Source: Alphaproteobacteria bacterium (GTDB lineage Bacteria > Pseudomonadota > Alphaproteobacteria > Micropepsales > Micropepsaceae). Taken from it: DNA of 64,000 nucleotides. The notes under the pieces were generated by a model. That model did not search any database, had not been told where the DNA came from, and saw only the letters and a list, made by a program, of their open reading frames with translations. A program made the translations under genes and the position numbers. Shown here piece after piece: positions 1 through 7,437 of the stretch (position 1 is the first letter of the stretch; every line of letters begins with the position of its first letter). The DNA lies in NCBI GenBank assembly GCA_021324545.1, contig JAJPIX010000059.1, positions 1-64,000 on the forward strand, written 5' to 3'.

Positions 1-1
1 A

Positions 2-1726
2 CGGGCGAATTTCTCGATCGGCGAAGGCGAATGTCTGGGCGTCGTCGGCGAATCAGGCTCCGGCAAGAGCCAGCTCTTCCTTGGCGCACTGGGACTGCTC
101 ACCCGGAACGGGAAGGCGTCGGGCAGCGTGAAATTCCGCCAGCGCGAAATCCTGGGCCTGCCGGAAAAGCAGCTGAATTCCCTGCGCGGTTCGAAAATCA
201 CCATGATCTTCCAGGACCCGCTGACCTCGCTCACGCCGCATCTGACCATCGGCACGCAACTCATCGAGACATTGCGCACCCATCAACGTCTGTCGCGCGG
301 CGAAGCCGAAAAACGCGCGGTTGAAATTCTCGATCTCGTGCGCCTGCCCGAGGCGCGTCGCCGGCTCGTGCAATATCCGCATGAGCTGTCGGGCGGCATG
401 CGGCAGCGTGTCATGATTGCGATGGCGGCGGTCTGCGGCCCCGATCTTTTGATCGCCGACGAACCAACCACGGCTCTCGATGTCACCGTTCAGGCACAGA
501 TCCTGGAGCTGATGCGCGACCTGAAGACCGAGCTCAAGACCGCCATTGTCCTTATTTCGCACGATATGGGCGTGATCGCCGGCGTGGCCGACCGCGTGCT
601 CGTGATGCACGAAGGCGCCATCGTGGAAGACGGCACAGTGGACGATATTTTCTACAGGCCGCAGAATCCGTACACGAAAATGCTGCTCAGCGCGATGCCG
701 CGCATTGACCGTCCGGACCGCAAAACGCCGCCGCAGATTCCCGTGGCGCGCAGCACGCTGCTGCAGGTGGAGAACCTCAAGGTCTATTATCCTGTGAGCC
801 TTGGCAGCTTTCCGTTTTCATACGTCAAGCCTCTGCGTGCCGTTGACGGCGTGAGCTTCAACCTGCGTCAGGGCGAAACCCTGGGCATCGTGGGCGAGTC
901 CGGCTGCGGAAAATCAACTTTGGCGAGGGCCATCATCAAGCTTTTGCCGGAAACGGCCGGCCTTGTGGTCTGGTGCGGACGCAATCTCGGCGCCATGGAA
1001 GAAAACGAGATCCGCAAGCTGCGCAAGGATTTCCAGATCGTCTTTCAGGACCCGATGGAAAGCCTCGATCCGCGCATGACGGTGGGCGAATCCATCGCGG
1101 AACCCCTGAAGACGCTGAAGCCCGAACTGGGCGCTGCGGCCGTGCGCCGCGAAGTGCGCGAAATGATGGCGCGCGTGGGGCTTGAGCCCCAGTGGATCAA
1201 CCGCTATCCGCACGAATTTTCGGGCGGACAGAACCAGCGTGTCGGCATCGCGCGCGCCATGATTGTCAGGCCGAAACTCGTTATCTGCGACGAGGCGGTG
1301 AGCGCGCTCGACGTTTCCATCCGTTCGCAGATCATCGATCTCATCTCCAATCTGCAGGCGGAATTCGGGATGTCCATCATCTTCATCAGCCACGACCTTT
1401 CGGTCGTTCGGCAGATTTCGCACCGGGTGATGGTCCTTTACCTCGGCCGCGTCGTGGAATTCGCCGAAAGCGACGACATCTATGAGAACCCCTGCCACCC
1501 CTATACGCGCGCGCTGGTGTCAGCCATCCCCATTCCCGACCCCAAGGCCGAGCGCAACAAACCGCGCATCCAGCTCTCCGGCGAACTCCCCTCGCCGCTG
1601 GACACGCGCGCCGCGCTGAGCTTCCTGAAATCAAAGATGATCGACAACCCGGACGCCGAGCAATACCAGCCCCGGCTGCTCGAGGTTGCTCCCAATCATT
1701 TCGTCGCGGAACATGACGCCGCGTGA
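2..1726 (+). CDS. Peptide ABC transporter, double ATP-binding protein (YejF/OppDF-like), 5' truncated
   Basis: Energises uptake of peptides through an inner-membrane ABC importer. The gene enters from the left edge, so its start is outside the window; the reading frame is open from base 2. Two complete ATPase domains are fused. The first has Walker A GESGSGKS at about bases 47-70, signature LSGGMRQR and Walker B LLIADEPT. The second has GESGCGKST near base 894, signature FSGGQNQR and Walker B LVICDEAV. Each is followed by the oligopeptide-transporter tail (PYTKMLLSAMP, PYTRALVSAIP). Tandem fusion is typical of YejF-type ATPases, against separate OppD and OppF. Permeases are presumably upstream. 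The next gene is convergent, 8 bp away. Confidence 0.93.
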   Translation, partial: RANFSIGEGECLGVVGESGSGKSQLFLGALGLLTRNGKASGSVKFRQREILGLPEKQLNSLRGSKITMIFQDPLTSLTPHLTIGTQLIETLRTHQRLSRGEAEKRAVEILDLVRLPEARRRLVQYPHELSGGMRQRVMIAMAAVCGPDLLIADEPTTALDVTVQAQILELMRDLKTELKTAIVLISHDMGVIAGVADRVLVMHEGAIVEDGTVDDIFYRPQNPYTKMLLSAMPRIDRPDRKTPPQIPVARSTLLQVENLKVYYPVSLGSFPFSYVKPLRAVDGVSFNLRQGETLGIVGESGCGKSTLARAIIKLLPETAGLVVWCGRNLGAMEENEIRKLRKDFQIVFQDPMESLDPRMTVGESIAEPLKTLKPELGAAAVRREVREMMARVGLEPQWINRYPHEFSGGQNQRVGIARAMIVRPKLVICDEAVSALDVSIRSQIIDLISNLQAEFGMSIIFISHDLSVVRQISHRVMVLYLGRVVEFAESDDIYENPCHPYTRALVSAIPIPDPKAERNKPRIQLSGELPSPLDTRAALSFLKSKMIDNPDAEQYQPRLLEVAPNHFVAEHDAA

Positions 1727-1734
1727 CGCACGCG

Positions 1735-2325
1735 CTATTTCACGCGCGTCACCTTGTAGACCTTCGAGCTGTCATTGATCGTCAGGTTGTAGCTGCCCAT
1801 GAATCCGCGGGATATCGTGACGTGATTGTTCTTCGGATCGCGCGCGAAATGCGCGTGCTCGGAGTCGCCTTCGATCTGGCGCCACACCTGCCCGTTGTCC
1901 AGGAACACGATGAACTTGCCGAACGGGGTGAACGAATAGTCGGTGACGCCGGCGCTGATGCTGTCCACCTGCTGTTGCGCGGTCTCGATGGCCGCCTGCG
2001 TCTGCGGCAGGCGATCGCTGCCGAACTGCTGGGGCGTGGTCTGCGTTCTTTGGCTCGTGCCGAACAGGTCGCCAATATCGAAGCCGAACCAGGATTCCTG
2101 TTCCTGCTGCGTCGGCGGGTGGTCGAGCGTGGCGGGCGGCGTGGACAGGGCCGTCTTCAGCTGCGGCGCCAGCGCGTCATAGCAGGCTAGCCGGGCGGTG
2201 TTGTCGGCGAGGGCCGCGCAGCGACCCATGGCCTCCAGAACGTCGTCCCGAGGCCCTGCCTGCGCGGTGGACAGCCCGATAAACACCAGGGTCGCGGAGG
2301 CCAGGGTAAACGCGCGCCAATTCAT
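1735..2325 (-). CDS. Secreted protein of unknown function with CAxxxDNxARLxCYD motif
   Basis: 196 residues with a clear Sec signal peptide (hydrophobic FTLASATLVFIGL, cleavage likely after AQA). The mature N-terminus has two cysteines in the pattern RCAALADNTARLACYDAL. That pattern recurs in many small proteobacterial periplasmic proteins and probably forms a disulfide. A Gln-rich middle and a C-terminal beta-rich part (FIVFLDNGQVWRQIEGD) follow. The family pattern is recognised but no function is known to me. The gene lies on the opposite strand between the peptide ABC ATPase and the peptide-binding protein, so it is not part of that transport operon. Confidence 0.75.
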   Translation of the reverse strand: MNWRAFTLASATLVFIGLSTAQAGPRDDVLEAMGRCAALADNTARLACYDALAPQLKTALSTPPATLDHPPTQQEQESWFGFDIGDLFGTSQRTQTTPQQFGSDRLPQTQAAIETAQQQVDSISAGVTDYSFTPFGKFIVFLDNGQVWRQIEGDSEHAHFARDPKNNHVTISRGFMGSYNLTINDSSKVYKVTRVK

Positions 2326-2442
2326 GTCTTTTCACCTAACAGTTGATTAATCCCAGCCCCGCAGGACGCAAGGTGCGTAAAGCAAGACGTAACGGAGCCG
2401 ATGATACGTTAACCGCTGGATGGACGCGAGAGTACGCCGGGG

Positions 2443-4101
2443 ATGTTCGACAGCAATAATCCACGCCTGACGCGCCGGGCACTTCTTGGAACTGGCGCGG
2501 CTGTGGCGGTGACAGCAGGCGCGGCCTATGCCCTTCGCGGCAACGGGCACGCGGTGGCACGCGCCACCAGCGACAACAGGACACTGCATCGCGCCAACGG
2601 CGCGGAGCCCAGCAGCCTTGATCCGCACAAGGCGTCCGACCATTGGGAATTCGCCATCATCGGCGACATGTTCCTTGGCCTTATGGCCCTGGATGCGTCA
2701 GCCAATCCCGTGCCCGGCGCCGCGGAGAGCTATACCGTCAGCGCCGACGGCCTGACCTATACCTTCAGGCTGCGCGAGCACCGCTGGTCCGACGGCGTGC
2801 CCGTGACGGCGCATGATTTCGAATTTGCGTTCCGCCGCCTGTTCAATCCCAAGACCGCCGCGCAATACGCATCGGTCCAATATGCGATCCTGAATGCCGA
2901 GCCGGTGAACGGCGGCAAGATGCCTCTCGAGGCGCTGGGCGTTCACGCGCTGGACGACCGCACGCTGCAGATCACCTTCCGCTTCCAGGTGCCCTATATG
3001 GCCGAGCTGATGTCGCACATGACGGCATTTCCGGTGCCGCGGCATGTGGTCGAGCGGCACGGCGACCAGTGGATCATGCCACAGCATGTCGTGACCAACG
3101 GGGCCTATGTCCTGAGGGAATGGGTGCCGAACGACCACATCCTGCTTGCGAAGAACCCGATGTTCGTCGAAGCAGCGAAGGTCGGGATCGAAAACGTCTA
3201 TTACTATCCGACCACCGATTCCTCGGCGGCGGTGAAGCGTTTCCGCGCCGGCGAGTTCGACGTGATCAGCGAGGACATCCCGCCCCAGCAGGTGGACTGG
3301 CTGCGGCACAATCTCTCGCGCGAACTGAAATTCATGCCCTACATCGCGACGAAATACGTGCAGTTCAACGTCGCGCGCAAGCCATTCGACGATCTGCGCG
3401 TGCGGCAGGCAATTTCGATGGCGATGAACCGCGAAATCCTCACCGCGAAGGTTACCCGCGAGGACGAGCAGCCGGCCTATGCGCTTGTGCCGCCCTACAT
3501 GCCGCATTATCCGGCAACCGCGCAGGCCGAGTTCCGTTCGCTGCGCATGGCCGAGCGCATCGCAAAAGCCAGACAGCTTCTGACGGACGCCGGCTATGGC
3601 CCGCACAACCCGCTGACATTCGATTTCAACGTGCCGGCGGCGACCCAGGCCAAACTTGTGAGCGTGGTGCTGCAGGAAATGTGGCATCAGATCGGCGCGC
3701 AGGCGCGCCTTGTCCAGCTTGAGCCGCAGGTCCAATACGAGGTGCTGCGCAAGCGGGATTTCCAGTGCGCCTGGTGCGGCTGGGCCGCGGATTACCGCGA
3801 TGCCAAGAACTTCCTGTTCCTGTTCCAGACCTCCAGCACCGACATGAATTTCGGCAATTACTCGAGCGCGCGCTACGACGCCCTGATGGACGGCTCCGAT
3901 CACGAACGGGACCCCGTCAAGCGCCAGCTGCTTCTCAATCAGGCCGAGCAGGTGCTGCTGGACGATGTGGCGCTGGCGCCGGTCTATTTCGCGACGACGC
4001 CGGATCTGGTCACGCCGCAGGTGAAGGGCTGGATCATCAACAACGTCAACTTCAACTTCTCGCGCTACCTGTCGCTGGACCGTTCGCTGCCGAACGTGTG
4101 A
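2443..4101 (+). CDS. Peptide ABC transporter substrate-binding protein (OppA/DppA family)
   Basis: Periplasmic receptor that delivers oligopeptides to an ABC importer. It has 552 residues, normal for SBP family 5. The N-terminus carries a twin-arginine-like signal (TRRALLGTGAAVAVTAGAAYAL). The family signature follows: GAEPSSLDPHKASD near residue 50, TYTFRLREHRWSDGVPVTAHDFEFAFRR in two runs near 105-130, and the YIATKYVQFN and FDDLRVRQAISMAMNR blocks near residue 300. It is probably the receptor for the double ATPase at the left edge, although an opposite-strand gene separates them, so it must have its own promoter. Confidence 0.92.
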   Translation: MFDSNNPRLTRRALLGTGAAVAVTAGAAYALRGNGHAVARATSDNRTLHRANGAEPSSLDPHKASDHWEFAIIGDMFLGLMALDASANPVPGAAESYTVSADGLTYTFRLREHRWSDGVPVTAHDFEFAFRRLFNPKTAAQYASVQYAILNAEPVNGGKMPLEALGVHALDDRTLQITFRFQVPYMAELMSHMTAFPVPRHVVERHGDQWIMPQHVVTNGAYVLREWVPNDHILLAKNPMFVEAAKVGIENVYYYPTTDSSAAVKRFRAGEFDVISEDIPPQQVDWLRHNLSRELKFMPYIATKYVQFNVARKPFDDLRVRQAISMAMNREILTAKVTREDEQPAYALVPPYMPHYPATAQAEFRSLRMAERIAKARQLLTDAGYGPHNPLTFDFNVPAATQAKLVSVVLQEMWHQIGAQARLVQLEPQVQYEVLRKRDFQCAWCGWAADYRDAKNFLFLFQTSSTDMNFGNYSSARYDALMDGSDHERDPVKRQLLLNQAEQVLLDDVALAPVYFATTPDLVTPQVKGWIINNVNFNFSRYLSLDRSLPNV

Positions 4102-4144
4102 CCGGCGCTTTCTGAATCTGCGGCCAGGGGATATTCTGGCCCCG

Positions 4145-4624
4145 ATGGAGCCCCAACGGCACAAATTGCTGGCGGCCGCGATTCTGCTTGCCGCGGCGTG
4201 CGACGGCGCAGGCCAATGCGCGGCGCAGGCGGATCCTTGCGCCTTGCTGACGCGGAGCGAAGCGGCAGCCTTGCTGGGCGCGGACGTGGCCGCCCCGTCG
4301 CATGGGACAGGCGGCAAGTGCAAATATCTCGCGCCCAAAACCGGCGCTGAAGTCTTGCTGATGCCGGCGCAGATGTCGTGGCTCACGCGCGAGATTTCCG
4401 TGCGGACTTTTTTCGCGCAGGAACGGCCCGGTGCGGAACGAATAAGCGGCCGCTGGGACCGCGCGACGATCAGCTGGGACAAGGACGATCCGCCGCAGAC
4501 CGATGTCATGCGGATTCTGAAGGGCGACAATCTTCTGGAGATCGACATTTCCTGGAAGCGGCCGCAGGACGGGCGCAAGCGGCTGTTGCAGGCCGCAACC
4601 CTGGCGGCCGGCCGGCTGCCTTGA
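4145..4624 (+). CDS. Small secreted protein of unknown function
   Basis: 159 residues. The N-terminus is hydrophobic (LLAAAILLAAACDG), giving a Sec signal or possible lipoprotein signal with cysteine around residue 20. The mature part begins ADPCALLTRSEAAALLGADV, a pattern seen in secreted DUF3558-like proteins where CxLLT is followed by an EAxxLLG helix, and a second cysteine sits in GGKCKYLAP. It starts 43 bp after the peptide-binding protein on the same strand and may be read through from it. No function can be assigned. Confidence 0.7.
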   Translation: MEPQRHKLLAAAILLAAACDGAGQCAAQADPCALLTRSEAAALLGADVAAPSHGTGGKCKYLAPKTGAEVLLMPAQMSWLTREISVRTFFAQERPGAERISGRWDRATISWDKDDPPQTDVMRILKGDNLLEIDISWKRPQDGRKRLLQAATLAAGRLP

Positions 4625-4660
4625 GCTTTCGCGCGCGGAACGGCATGTTTCGCCGCCGAT

Positions 4661-4737
4661 GACCCCGTAGCTCAGCCGGATAGAGCAGCGGTTTCCTAAA
4701 CCGCAGGCCGGGTGTTCGAATCACCCCGGGGTCGCCA
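4661..4737 (+). tRNA. tRNA-Arg (anticodon CCU)
   Basis: A complete cloverleaf can be folded: acceptor GACCCCG pairs with CGGGGTC, D stem GCTC/GAGC, anticodon stem GCGGT/ACCGC around loop TTCCTAA, T stem GGGTG/CACCC around TTCGAAT, then discriminator G and an encoded CCA. The central loop triplet CCT gives anticodon CCU, which reads AGG arginine codons. The gene stands between a small secreted protein and ppk2. Confidence 0.97.
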
Positions 4738-4745
4738 GCCTTCGC

Positions 4746-5540
4746 TCATTTTGCGAGCTTGTCGCGCGTCCGGGCTTCGTCGGACCAGGGAAAGACGATC
4801 CGGCGCTCCGGCTGCGTGAGTTTTTCTTTCTTGTGCCTGTAGTCGAAGCTTTGCAGCAGATCGCGCATCAGCTCCAGCCGCGCGATTTTCTTCACGTCGG
4901 CTTTCACCACATGCCAGCGGCCATCAGGATGGCTGGTGCGCGCGAACATCTCGTCGCGCGCCTTTGTGTAATCGTCCCAGCGTTTCTGCGCGGCTTCATC
5001 CACGGGCGACACCTTCCATTGGGTGAGCGGGTCATCGCGCCGCGCGGCCAGCCGCTTCTTCTGTTCCTTGCGGGAGATGTCCAGATAATATTTGCGCAGG
5101 CCGATCCCGTCGCGCACCAGCATTTCCTCGAAAGGAACGACGGACTGGAAGAAGGCTTCCACATCCTTCCGGCTGCAAAAGCCCATGACGCGCTCGACCC
5201 CGGCGCGGTTGTACCAGGAGCGGTTGAAGATCACGAATTCCCCGCCCGCCGGCAGATAGGGCACAAAACGCTGGAAATACCATTCGCTTTCCTCGCGGCT
5301 TCCGGGCACGCCCGGCGCATGCACGCGCGTTTCGCGCGGCGCCATGTGTTCGGTGAGACGCTTGATGGTGCCATCCTTGCCGGCCGTGTCGCGGCCTTCC
5401 AGAACGATCAGCACGCGCGCGCCATTCTTGATCAGGTCGCGCTGCAGCTTCACCAGCTCGATCTGAAGGTCGCGCAAGCTGCGCTTGTAGTGCGCATCCT
5501 GGCCTTCATCGTCGTCATCGTCGTGCCGGTTCTTTGCCAA
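4746..5540 (-). CDS. ppk2: Polyphosphate kinase 2 family protein
   Basis: Transfers phosphate between polyphosphate and nucleotides. 264 residues match the single-domain PPK2 family. Visible motifs are the P-loop variant EGRDTAGKDGTIKR near residue 50 (most relatives have GRDAAGKGG), the NRSWYNRAGVERVMGF block near 105-120, and the lid-region arginines in KKRLAARRDDPLTQWK. An acidic run HDDDDDEGQD opens the protein. The start is TTG, chosen because GGAGGA lies 8 bp upstream and the alignable N-terminus begins right after it. Nucleotide preference (ADP, GDP or AMP) cannot be read from the sequence. Confidence 0.93.
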   Translation of the reverse strand: MAKNRHDDDDDEGQDAHYKRSLRDLQIELVKLQRDLIKNGARVLIVLEGRDTAGKDGTIKRLTEHMAPRETRVHAPGVPGSREESEWYFQRFVPYLPAGGEFVIFNRSWYNRAGVERVMGFCSRKDVEAFFQSVVPFEEMLVRDGIGLRKYYLDISRKEQKKRLAARRDDPLTQWKVSPVDEAAQKRWDDYTKARDEMFARTSHPDGRWHVVKADVKKIARLELMRDLLQSFDYRHKKEKLTQPERRIVFPWSDEARTRDKLAK

Positions 5541-5579
5541 ACTGAATCCTCCGTGGCGCCGGTTTTGACGTTAGCCTAA

Positions 5580-5667
5580 CCCGCCCCTTGGGGGCGGGTC
5601 GAAAAATTCGCGCCAGGCGAATTTTTCGGGGCGGGGACAATGCGGCCTCCCCCAAGGGGAGGGTTAG
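5580..5667. repeat. Intergenic palindromic repeat, GC-rich arms flanking AT-rich hairpin
   Basis: Consists of a G/C palindrome (CCGCCCC TTGG GGGCGG), a perfect 10-bp inverted repeat GAAAAATTCG with its complement around CGCCAGG, then CTCCCC CAA GGGGAG. The same modular design recurs at 29245-29300 and twice within 32749-32882. It lies just upstream of ppk2 on its non-coding side. Confidence 0.8.
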
Positions 5668-6010
5668 AGGTGAGCGTGATGGTCCAAACAAATAAGGCGG
5701 GTGAAGCCCGGCCCCCGCGCGGAATAGGAAACGCGCGGAGCGGCCATCCCGCCCCGGTCAACAAGCGCCTGGCAGGCCGGCGGAAGGCCCTGATCACGGG
5801 CACAATCGCACGGCACCTTCGCTTCCACACCACCCCGGGCCATTGGTGGGACGTTTCGGCCTTTCCGGCTGCGAGCGCCTTGGCTGCTCCGCGGCACTTG
5901 AAGAAAAACCGGCCAGTCCCCGCGCGGGTTGCACGCGAGCTTGCACCCTTGCCCTGTCTGTTCTCGCGATAAATCTAGAAGGTCATCTCCATCGTTCGCC
6001 CGTTTGGCAT
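5668..6010. other. Unresolved segment, overlapping open frames on both strands
   Basis: This 340-bp segment is not explained by a recognised gene. On the plus strand ATG 5679, preceded by AGAGGTGA, opens a 97-codon frame to 5972 with an Arg/His/Pro-rich product (contains KALITGTIARHLRFHTTPGHWW). On the minus strand an antiparallel frame runs 6053-5664 (contains GLPPACQALVDRGGM), but its only upstream start is a TTG lying above the SOS box. The internal inverted repeats and the lack of convincing protein features fit a structured RNA, read from the minus strand below the SOS box, at least as well as a protein. I assign no function. Confidence 0.4.
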
Positions 6011-6015
6011 CGCGA

Positions 6016-6030
6016 GAACATATAGAGAAC
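6016..6030 (-). promoter_or_regulatory. Candidate LexA (SOS) box, GTTC-N7-GTTC
   Basis: Read on the minus strand the site is GTTC TCTATAT GTTC, an exact match to the direct-repeat operator bound by alphaproteobacterial LexA. It stands immediately upstream, in minus-strand sense, of the unresolved segment 5668-6010, and 3 bp before ATG 6033 of an undistinguished plus-strand frame. The site is seen directly. LexA binding is inferred from the family consensus. Confidence 0.6.
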
Positions 6031-6163
6031 CCATGTTGGGAAATCAAGCCCAAGATGTAGTGTTTAGTCCTCTAGCCATGGGAGGCGCGGAAAATCACCG
6101 AAACCATATTCGGGGGTCTGCAGAAAATACGGCGTCTATTCTCTGCAAACGTGCGGAGATTAG

Positions 6164-6316
6164 GTTTGCGCCTCGCGAAGATTGGAAAAGCGCAAGCTCG
6201 CCAAATGTTCGCACGGAGCGGCGAGCCGCGACGTTGACGACCTGATCGACCGCGGGATTCTTAGACGAGACGCTGCCGGCGGACGGAGCACGAGTTATTC
6301 GGTGGTTGGTGAGTGA
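6164..6316 (+). pseudogene. C-terminal remnant of a Fic-family protein
   Basis: A 50-codon open stretch directly after an in-frame TAG reads ...EKRKLAKCSHGAASRDV then DDLIDRGILRRDAAGGRSTSYSVV and stop. This is the winged-helix tail that ends many Fic proteins (relatives read LAKCSxDTALRDIxxLxxRGIL..GGRSTSY). The catalytic Fic domain is absent upstream, where the frames are broken, so this is a decayed gene end. The base composition is AT-richer than the flanking housekeeping genes. Confidence 0.65.
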
Positions 6317-6340
6317 AATGCGGATGGACATCCTGTCACC

Positions 6341-6390
6341 CTTATCCCTCCTGCTTATCCCTCCTCCTTATCCCTCCTTATCCCTTATCC
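6341..6390 (+). repeat. Tandem repeat, unit about CTTATCCCTCCT
   Basis: Four to five imperfect copies of CTTATCCCTCC(T) with the unit shrinking rightwards. GTCACC flanks both ends (6335-6340 and 6392-6397). It lies between the Fic remnant and the end of the orphan gene 6412-7335, and on the minus strand it is the GGGATAAG-rich region just past that gene's stop. Confidence 0.75.
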
Positions 6391-6411
6391 AGTCACCTTA
6401 TCGCGCCAAGC

Positions 6412-7335
6412 TCACCGTATTTTCGTGAGAGCTAAAATTACTAAGATCACAGCGATAGTCCACGCGGCGTAGGTGAGTTGCTTGAGCCGCTTCACAGTTT
6501 CTAGTGATAGTTTGAAAGTGTTGCGCTGTAGAAGCACAGACTCTTCTGCCGGAGACAATTTCTTCTCTTCGAGTAGCGCTGTAATTTCCTCCCCGTCGTC
6601 CGGTTCGACAGAGCGAGGTGCATAGCACTCCCGTTTCGTAAAGAAGAATAATGCATATTCCTCAACCGCACCCAAGACCGGGGGCGTAAAGCCCACATCT
6701 TCGGGCATCGCGAGTCCGTGGTCCTCAAGATTGGTGAGCACCTTTATGGAGTGCGTAAAAATCGCTGGAGACCAATCTGAATAGAATCCGGAAACACCGC
6801 CGAGCCTCAACGACACTAAGCTAGGCGGGTGATTGCGCACCTTATCGACGTAATGCGCGAAACGTTCGGGCGAAATAAGCAAAGTCACTTGGATGGTGTC
6901 GTCCGTGGTTTCCTCATGAAAATCTATCTCCGTTGTATAGCTGGGGGAGCCCCACAAGACGCAGCGTTCGCCTTTGTCAGGCTCTGTGTTTTCGAAGATA
7001 ACGAGTTCGAAGCTTTCGATAATTCGCTTTGTGCCGAACATCGAATAGAATGGCGCGCTGCCGTCTTCATTCGCGTAGCCGGGACGCAGCTTCGCGCGTA
7101 TATGTGTACGCTCTTCTGGTCGTTGGTTGTCTTCGCCGTAGCGCGACAGCGAGAGTTCCTCCACGAGCTCAATATTGAGCGCTGTGAAATTGAGGTTCCA
7201 GTTCCACGGAATTTGGTCGCGGTCTATTTTCTTCCCGGCGTCGTCAGTCTCATACAGAAACCATTTATAGAGACTTTGATACTGAGACTCCGTGCTGAAG
7301 TGGACCTTCCTATCAAGCTGATAGTCGAGCGCCAT
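6412..7335 (-). CDS. Orphan protein with C-terminal membrane anchor
   Basis: 307 residues, no family recognised. The body is soluble and acidic, beta-rich in appearance, with YKWFLYETDDAG near residue 25, GTKRIIESFELVIFENTEPDKGE near 105-125 in two parts, and Trp/Phe-rich SGFYSDWSPAIF near 185. The last 20 residues (AAWTIAVILVILALTKIR) form one hydrophobic helix, so the protein is probably tail-anchored with its bulk in the cytoplasm. Codons are markedly less GC-rich than in neighbours and no operon partner is present, which suggests transfer together with the adjacent Fic remnant. Function unknown. Confidence 0.7.
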   Translation of the reverse strand: MALDYQLDRKVHFSTESQYQSLYKWFLYETDDAGKKIDRDQIPWNWNLNFTALNIELVEELSLSRYGEDNQRPEERTHIRAKLRPGYANEDGSAPFYSMFGTKRIIESFELVIFENTEPDKGERCVLWGSPSYTTEIDFHEETTDDTIQVTLLISPERFAHYVDKVRNHPPSLVSLRLGGVSGFYSDWSPAIFTHSIKVLTNLEDHGLAMPEDVGFTPPVLGAVEEYALFFFTKRECYAPRSVEPDDGEEITALLEEKKLSPAEESVLLQRNTFKLSLETVKRLKQLTYAAWTIAVILVILALTKIR

Positions 7336-7437
7336 CCCTTTGCCCCCCGCTCATTGGGAGCACGATAGCTTCCTCATTGGGCTTTATCCACTGTCACGGG
7401 GTATGATACGCAATTCGCGACAAGCGACAATTCGTAC

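Noticed and set aside
5690-6010. tmRNA, RNase P RNA or SRP RNA in the SOS-box segment
   Set aside because: I looked for the tmRNA tag frame and CCA end, the RNase P P4 motifs, and the SRP GGAA/GGAGCAGCC pair. A GGAGCAGCCAAGG string occurs on the minus strand, but without the paired partner sequence, so none is supported.
6341-6402. CRISPR array
   Set aside because: The repeats are 7-13 bp, contiguous and without unique spacers; no cas genes are present.
4661-7430. Genomic island integrated at the tRNA-Arg gene
   Set aside because: No second copy of the tRNA 3' end and no integrase were found, and the housekeeping-like ppk2 lies between the tRNA and the AT-rich islet.
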